NCBI GenBank assembly: GCA_945643635.1
Contig: CALZFC010000001.1
Location: forward strand, 2,066,001 to 2,130,000
DNA: 64,000 bases
DNA from: Allodiplogaster sudhausi
Taxonomy: Eukaryota; Nematoda; Chromadorea; Rhabditida; Diplogasteridae
Reading direction: 5' to 3'
In this document: positions 59,044-64,000 of the stretch, one piece after another
How the letters are laid out: every line of letters begins with the position of its first letter
Position numbering within the stretch: the first letter of the stretch is position 1
Notes under the pieces: generated by a model
The model's database searches: none
Told to the model about the DNA's origin: nothing
What the model saw: only the letters and a program-made list of their open reading frames with translations
Translations under genes and position numbers: made by a program

Positions 59044-59432
59044 CATTACGGATAATTTGTATGTGTGTAGGTATATTTCGAGGCCGTACTTGCAGAGAAA
59101 GACGTAGCGATATATGAAGCAGTAGAAGAGGACTTGAACGGTCGCATTATGAGTCGCAGCATACATCGCGACGCCGTATCTCAATTGTCGCATCATATCA
59201 AAGTGTCGATTCAGAAATTATGGCCAGCTAATCTCTTTAAAGTTTGTGGCGAGTGTAAAAAAAAGAAAGTAAAAACAGAAATAAAATAGTAATGGATGTG
59301 ACCAACTCGAGAAAGACGGGTCCGCTCATGAACAGTAAGAAATTGCCTTCGGTGATGCCGCCGACCTTAATTTGAGATTTTTGTTGTTTATTATTATTCA
59401 ACTCAGAACCGTAAATGATGAGTGTGCTCATG

Positions 59433-59812
59433 TTCTTGGTCGATCGAAATTTTTCTAAGTCCAGAACTCCCGTTGAAATTTTCGACCGTTATTTTTCTAA
59501 GTCCAGAAGTCCCTGTTGAAATTTTCACCCGATTTTTTCTAAGTCCGGAAAGTCCTGTTGAAATTTTTCCCGTTATTTTTCTAAGTCCAGAATTCATTCC
59601 ACCTTGTTCTTGGTCGATCGAAAATTTTCTAATTGTAAGTCCAGAACTCCCGTTGAAATTTTCGACCGTTATTTTTCTAAGTCCAGAAGTCCCTGTTGAA
59701 ATTTTCACCCGATTTTTTTCTAAGTCCGGAAAGTCCTGTTGAAATTTTTCCCGTTATTTTTCAAAGTCCAGAATTCATTCCACCTTGTTCTTGGTCGATC
59801 GAAATATTACAA
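59433..59812. repeat. Tandem repeat array, about 172-184 bp unit with about 40-bp subrepeats
   Basis: Two full units begin with TTCTTGGTCGATCGAAA at 59433 and 59605, with a third start at 59789. Within each unit a shorter module TTCTAAGTCCAGAA plus CCCGTTGAAATTTTC recurs four times with small changes. A further copy lies at 60571-60748. Both strands are accidentally open through it. Confidence 0.85.
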
Positions 59813-61340
59813 GTTGAGGATCCTGACAGGATCCGAACCTGGGTCGTTTGCGTCGTAAGTCCCTGCGTTACCAATCGGCCATTCGTCCATCATGCCAACT
59901 TGCAAGAGAAGATGTAGACAATCGTGTGGAAGTGATCATACATCACATGATCACAGATTATGCCCAAGGGGATAATATTTTTCAGCTAGTGGAAATATCA
60001 CAAGTCCGGAATAAATACAACAATTGAGTTTGGCCCGAGGGGGGTCGAACCTGGGACATTAAGATTTGAAAACAAACTCACTACCAATGAGCCAATCGGC
60101 CGTCATGCCAACTCTCAACTGAATATGTAGACATGCAAACGTGTATGTGATAGTGATACATATTTCCCAAGGCCAAAACCCCTCGTGAATTATTAAGCTA
60201 CAGGAATATTTTCCAAGTCCGAATATTACACCAGTGACATGTGCTCTCTTAAATGATGACCAAGTCATTCTCTGTACTTTCACTGTATGTTATGTAATAT
60301 AATGCCCACGAATTCTATTTATATCAGTACTGTTGGTAATGGAATCTATTATGAAATAAATAACGCCCACGCAATAACGAAAATAACATATGATTTATGT
60401 ACATACAAGTTAGAGAAGGGAAAAAAATTACGAAATATGTTATATAGGATATGATGCATGTCTTATCAGCGTTCAGGATCTAGAGAGGCTGCTGCCAGCG
60501 CCAAGGCGGATAAGTGAGAAACAGTGCATATAACAGGAGAGTCAAATCACAAACAGTGCATTGATCACGGTCAATGGTCGATCGAAATTTTTCTAAGTCC
60601 AGAACTCCCGTTGAAATTTTCGACCGTTATTTTTCTAAGTCCAGAAGTCCCTGTTGAAATTTTCACCCGATATTTTTCTAAGTCCGGAAAGTCCTGTTGA
60701 AATTTTTCCCGTTATTTTTCAAAGTCCAGAATTCATTCCACCTTGTTCTTGGTCGATCGAAATATTACAAGTCCAGGATCCTGACAGGATCCGAACCTGG
60801 GTCGCTTGCGTCGTAAGTCCAATCGGCCATTCGTCCATCATGCCAACTTGCAAGCGAAGATGTAGACAATCGTGTGGAAGTGATCATACATCAGAGATCA
60901 CACATCACTCACCGGAGGGATATTACCAAGTCCAGATTTATGCTTGTTGGAATATCAAAAGTCCAGAACACTGAGAGGAATCGAACCTGAGGCGTCGTAT
61001 GTCGTGACGTTACCAATGTGCTATTCGGTCATCATACCAACTTGCAAGTGAAGATGTAGACATTCGTGTGGGATGTGATGTGATATATACATCACATGAT
61101 CACAGATTATGCCCAAGGGGATAATATTTTTCAGCTAGTGGAAATATCACAAGTCCGGAATAAATACAACAATTGAGTTTGGCCCGAGGGGGGTCGAACC
61201 TGGGACATTAAGATTTGAAAACAAATGCACTACCAATGGGCCAAGCAACCGTCATGCCAACTCTCAACTGAATATGTAGACATGCAAACGTGTATGTGGC
61301 ATCGATACATATTTTCCCAAGACCAAAACCCCTCGTGAAT
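59812..61340. repeat. SINE-like array containing five tRNA-like units
   Basis: Units on the minus strand carry A- and B-box matches at tRNA spacing: about 59821-59895, 60031-60114, 60772-60846, 60966-61045 and 61171-61257. The first and third are near-identical (GGTTCGGATCC B box, TGGCCGATTGG A box). The second and fifth are near-identical (GGTTCGACCCC B box, TTGGCTCATTGGTAGTGAG or close variant). Each is accompanied by an AAGTCCGGA/AAGTCCAGA module and by GAAGATGTAGACAATCGTGT-type sequence. The stretch looks like a family of composite SINE-like repeats that has been duplicated locally. Confidence 0.6.
60571..60748. repeat. Further copy of the 172-184 bp tandem unit
   Basis: Same order of subrepeats as at 59433-59788, so the array plus the following tRNA-like units has been duplicated as a block. 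Confidence 0.8.
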
Positions 61341-61438
61341 TATTCACCCTTGTATTTTTCCCAAAACTTATTCTATTATTGGTCTGTCGTAATATTACAA
61401 GTCCATTACATTTTTTTATCATATTCAATATATAACAA

Positions 61439-61952
61439 TCACGATGAGGCACAATTCTCGAGAACAGATTTTTCACGAATATTATTGAGGGTGACATTGT
61501 GAAACACTGCAGATTGGATTCTCTGGTTGGCGACGATACAAGAATTGCAGAGACGAATATTCGTCATGTTGTTCGTCGTAGTGTCATTAAGCCTTGCACA
61601 AACATAGCAAACGGCAATGACGATGAATCTTTGACTTTTCAAGAGGTGTCCGTGGTTGCTTACATGAGATGGACGTTGGAAGGCATCAACGAGTTCCTTG
61701 AAGCTCTTCTGCAAATTTATAACAAATGGTGAAATTGCAAGAGCACGAGAAAAGTATACCTTTGCCTTAGCTTCATCCTTTGTAGTCGCATTAAACCTTC
61801 GTTTGCGTTCACGAAGCTGAAAATGAAAGATATATGGAAAATATTCAAAAACACGCAATTTTAAACAAAACCTTTTCTTTACGCGAAGTCTTTGACAGTG
61901 AGGAAATGGAAGACGAAGAAGATGAAGATGAAGAAGAATGGGAACGAGCCAT
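61439..61952 (-). CDS. Small Ser-rich basic protein (Maverick-associated, 3 exons)
   Basis: Exons 61952-61872, 61816-61760 and 61708-61439 agree in phase and give 408 nt (135 aa). The N-terminus is a run of Ser followed by KTSRKEK, then a strongly basic LRERKRRFNATTKDEAKAK that could be a nuclear signal or nucleic-acid-binding segment. The C-terminal part contains C..C-like pairs (CYVCARL, RLCNSC) but no recognised fold. The two introns are only 55 and 51 bases. It lies downstream of and in line with the Maverick genes on the same strand, so it is probably an accessory gene of the element. It could also be a host gene. Confidence 0.45.
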
Positions 61953-61986
61953 TTGACCTGCTTGAATAGTTCAAATAATGACTGTC

Positions 61987-62334
61987 TCAGTCGTCAAAGG
62001 GGCGGAACTGCACATAGACATTATCAGATTCGTCTGTGAGTAGTTGAATAGTACCAAGGGGTCGAATGTAACGTGTATGACGTGGCTGATAAATTTCCTC
62101 ACCACTGTGAGCACGCTTAATGTGTCGACGCAGATTAAAACCAGTCGAGAATACATTTCCACAATCTTCACAATTAAAAGCCTTTTTCTCGCTATTGGAT
62201 TCTACAGGAGGAACAGGCATAGTTTCAGCAATGTTCTTTAATTTAGATTCAATAGTGGTACTAGTTGCAGCAGGTGCAGAAGCAGGAGAGGCTTCCTTAC
62301 GATCACCAGCAGTCATCGTGTCAAAGTGAAACAA
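61987..62334 (-). CDS. Single C2H2 zinc-finger protein (Maverick-associated)
   Basis: Uninterrupted frame of 115 aa. A second Met lies six codons in (MTAGDRKEASPAS). Residues about 52-74 form a classical finger: FNCEDCGNVFSTGFNLRRHI followed by KRAH, spacing C-x2-C-x12-H-x4-H. The N-terminal half is Ala/Ser/Thr/Pro-rich and the C-terminus acidic. It sits between the protease and the small basic protein on the same strand. A role in regulating the element or packaging its DNA is possible but not shown. Confidence 0.65.
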   Translation of the reverse strand: MFHFDTMTAGDRKEASPASAPAATSTTIESKLKNIAETMPVPPVESNSEKKAFNCEDCGNVFSTGFNLRRHIKRAHSGEEIYQPRHTRYIRPLGTIQLLTDESDNVYVQFRPFDD

Positions 62335-62426
62335 TGACTTTGGAAAGGGGGGCTTTTATACACTGTCTTAGATGAGTCATAAACCAACGAATAACTATTT
62401 CGTCATTCGTGACATAATGACGTGTA

Positions 62427-62828
62427 CTAAAATATTTCGCAATAGCATTCATTTTTATTTCCACGACAACGTAAATAAAGAAAGAATAGACAGTAGTGAC
62501 CACAAACTACACTAGTTGTACTTTGAACCCTATGAGGAAAATATTGAACATGTGAAAATTGTTCAAGCCATTTGGCAAGCAATTCTGGGGGCCTACTCGC
62601 TGTTGAATCATAGTATTCAGCAGAATTAGTAGCGTTTACATATACGGCAACCCAGTGTTCACCTGTACTATGAGAATCTCCTGTATTCCAAACAATACAC
62701 AACGGTCTACGTTCTGGTAGGACAAGTTTTGTATCACAAGGGAAACTTCCAAGATAATAGACACGTGTTGCAGAACAAGTTTCCAAGAAATTATTTATTT
62801 CTACATTTGTTAATGGGAAAATATTCAT
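62427..62828 (-). CDS. Adenain-like cysteine protease of a Maverick/Polinton
   Basis: 133 aa from the Met at 62828; the open frame extends upstream to 62876. The catalytic series of adenovirus-type (Ulp1-like, C5) proteases is visible in order: His in GEHWVAVYV, acidic residue in EYYDSTASRP, Gln in RVQSTTS, and Cys in VVCGHYCLFFLYL. In adenoviruses and Polintons this enzyme matures capsid proteins. It follows the capsid genes at close spacing, as expected for the element. Starting at 62828 leaves a short gap after the spliced form of the preceding gene (stop at 62851) and is preferred over 62876, which would overlap it. Confidence 0.8.
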   Translation of the reverse strand: MNIFPLTNVEINNFLETCSATRVYYLGSFPCDTKLVLPERRPLCIVWNTGDSHSTGEHWVAVYVNATNSAEYYDSTASRPPELLAKWLEQFSHVQYFPHRVQSTTSVVCGHYCLFFLYLRCRGNKNECYCEIF

Positions 62829-62850
62829 TGTGAGATAATGTGATATACAA

Positions 62851-63292
62851 TCAAATTTCAACTGCAAGCAGCTCAATTGGAAAAAGATTTCCGTTGAATG
62901 CCGATACCAGCGGCAACTTCATCGCGCGCACTTGGACACCATGTTGACACGACATATAATCCTGAACAATATTTATAATTATCAGATAAATGATAAATAG
63001 ATATTCTAACCTTTAGCCAAACCTTGACAGGTCGCACACCTAATGTACTGTGACGACCTTCCACTGTCAATCTGACAGTGATTCGAGTAGAAGCGTTGGT
63101 GCCGGGGACAATGCGAGCACGTTCCAACAGGAAATTGTTGGGGCCAAGATGAGAGGTAAATATGCGACGTCTTCGTAGTGTGCTATCAATGGTGTCAATT
63201 TCCGCGGCGGACAAAACGGTATCGTCCTCGATTCGAATTCCACATGTGAAGTAGATGAAGACGGAGAGTGGAACGCGACTCGGAAGAACCAT
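62851..63292 (-). CDS. Small protein downstream of the major capsid gene (candidate capsid-associated)
   Basis: Its ATG overlaps the stop of the major capsid gene by one base (TAATG), a virus-like arrangement. The first 94 codons (63292-63011) are β-strand-like, with SRVPLSVFIYFTCGI and a basic TLRRRR. A short intron with GTTAGA donor and GTTCAG acceptor (63010-62962) is plausible and gives a 130-aa product ending at 62851. Without splicing the frame runs to 62873 (139 aa). It is short for a typical Polinton penton, so the identity rests on position. Spliced or not, it is probably part of the virion module. Confidence 0.45.
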
Positions 63293-64000
63293 TATGCCTG
63301 TTGATCATTAAAAACGTTTCGAAAGTGATCAATTTGGTAAAGACCATCATATTCTGCATAAATCACGAGTTGAAGACCATTGTCGGGTGTTTTCTCGGAA
63401 AAACGCATTGATAATTGTGTTGTACCACTGCGCACTAGTTCAAAGTCTGCGTTAGTGTCCGTTGATGAAAGATTAAATGCAAATAAAGTAAAGCCTTTCT
63501 TGTACAATTTGTATCCTATTGCCAAGTCACGATTTTCACCAACAGCACCAATATTCTCGTAAAACATGACAAAAGCTTCAGCAAAAGAATTAGTTTTGAA
63601 ATTTATCTTTTGAGGTTGTGCAGGAAAAGTTACACCACCAGCATCTATACATACTTCCGAAATGTTAAAGCTTTGGAAATTAAAGGGGGAATGTGAAACA
63701 CTACCCTCATAAGCATTTTGGTCTATACAGCCAATAATAATACGGCGAGGAATTAAATCTGTAAAGATTGTAGAGAAGGGAAAATCAAAGCGACCACCCG
63801 GTACAGAGACAACGCGTACTCTGGTACGTCTATAGGGATATCGTGCAGGATAGGATAGGAGGGTTTGTTCAAGGGCAAGATTAACAGAACTGATCACATC
63901 AACAGCACGAATAAGAAGTTTCATTGAGACGACCTCAATTTTTGCACCATTAGGCGCTGCATCATGACATTCTAGCACAAAAGCATCGCTATTGCGATGG
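63292..64000 (-). CDS. Maverick/Polinton major capsid protein (F54H12.2-like), C-terminal part, partial
   Basis: The frame is open to the window edge and ends at 63292, giving about 235 residues. It matches the C-terminal half of the double jelly-roll capsid proteins of Mavericks, annotated in nematodes and insects as F54H12.2-like. Recognisable blocks are DLIPRRIIIGCIDQNAYEGS, SPFNFQSFNISEVCIDAGG, KINFKTNSFAEAFVMFYENI, GYKLYKKGFTLFAFNLS, and a final VIYAEYDGLYQIDHFRNV. No stops or frameshifts are seen in this part. The N-terminal jelly roll lies outside the window. In Polintons this protein is predicted to form the capsid shell. Confidence 0.85.
   Translation of the reverse strand, partial: HRNSDAFVLECHDAAPNGAKIEVVSMKLLIRAVDVISSVNLALEQTLLSYPARYPYRRTRVRVVSVPGGRFDFPFSTIFTDLIPRRIIIGCIDQNAYEGSVSHSPFNFQSFNISEVCIDAGGVTFPAQPQKINFKTNSFAEAFVMFYENIGAVGENRDLAIGYKLYKKGFTLFAFNLSSTDTNADFELVRSGTTQLSMRFSEKTPDNGLQLVIYAEYDGLYQIDHFRNVFNDQQA

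Larger units (their letters stand above)
57435..59365 (-). pseudogene. Array receptor copy C: 5'-truncated, with inactivating changes
   Basis: Exons matching copy A: 59365 to about 59285, about 59230-59092, about 58887-58689, 58485-58372, about 58312-58240, about 58107-58036, 57865-57774 and 57534-57435. The two first exons are missing: sequence upstream of 59.4 kb is the tandem repeat array. Exon 4 has TAA where copy A has TAC, in front of the TM3 segment HNATVQVLFYCFIYRYVF. The end of exon 6 has lost one base relative to copy A (AATAGG against AACAAGG). The rest is well kept (PHFPWFNHSEMTFNE, LQYQLFLTLVLQ), so inactivation is recent. Confidence 0.75.

Noticed and set aside
59422..59742. Possible CRISPR-like or coding repeat (106-aa plus-strand frame and 101-aa minus-strand frame)
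   Set aside because: Repeats are contiguous with no unique spacers, the genome is eukaryotic, and both frames are repeat artefacts.
59812..61260. Functional tRNA genes
   Set aside because: A and B boxes are good, but acceptor and anticodon stems do not pair and the units are repeated with flanking modules, which fits SINE-like sequence.
62873..62876. Overlap of the small capsid-associated gene with a protease start at 62876
   Set aside because: The protease Met at 62828 gives a better N-terminus and the upstream gene is probably spliced, so no overlap is needed.

Overview
The window is eukaryotic and almost certainly nematode. It holds intron-rich genes with GT-AG introns, GC-rich exons set in AT-rich introns, a cluster of seven-transmembrane serpentine receptors of the nematode Str type, a tau-tubulin/casein-kinase-like (TTBK) protein kinase, many small DNA transposons, and the edge of a Maverick/Polinton virus-like transposon of the kind common in nematode genomes. 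I cannot name the species. Exon models were built by eye from splice signals, reading phase and comparison between paralogues in the window. Four receptor models close perfectly in phase.

Layout. 1-8230: no convincing gene; long CT/GA microsatellites and one tRNA-like relic. 8.29-13.63 kb (+): a 13-exon rhodopsin-class peptide-type GPCR. 14.65-16.97 kb (+): an 8-exon Str-superfamily chemoreceptor. 17.13-18.66 kb: a long-inverted-repeat (foldback) element flanked by TTAA. 19.0-19.9 kb (-): the 3' end of a LINE. 20.4-22.66 kb (+): an 8-exon receptor with a tRNA-like relic in an intron. 23.67-25.58 kb (+): a receptor that is an inverted paralogue of the 46-59 kb cluster and has lost its TM3 exon while keeping an open frame. 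26.6-27.5 kb: dispersed repeats with a palindromic element nested inside one. 27.7-39.1 kb (-): two tandemly duplicated loci. One carries a TTBK-like kinase domain whose catalytic HRD appears to be HRN and which has a hAT-like insertion; the other carries a different central region. Both share N-terminal basic exons, a K/E- or S/P-rich tail and a repetitive STPGGSN tail. 39.67-43.7 kb (+): a decayed receptor split by a second foldback. 45-59.4 kb (-): a tandem array of one receptor type, comprising relic D, intact copy A, and dead copies B (split by a third foldback) and C (5' end lost). 59.4-61.4 kb: a nested tandem/SINE-like array with five tRNA-like units. 61.44-64.0 kb (-): Maverick/Polinton genes, namely the major capsid protein (running off the window), a small candidate capsid-associated protein, an adenain-like cysteine protease, a C2H2 zinc-finger protein and a small Ser-rich basic protein.

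Overall this is a fast-evolving chemosensory cluster. Receptor copies are born by tandem and inverted duplication and are broken by TTAA- and TA-targeting elements, next to a virus-like transposon that may be intact beyond the right edge. Expression, species and the true ends of most elements cannot be read from this sequence alone.
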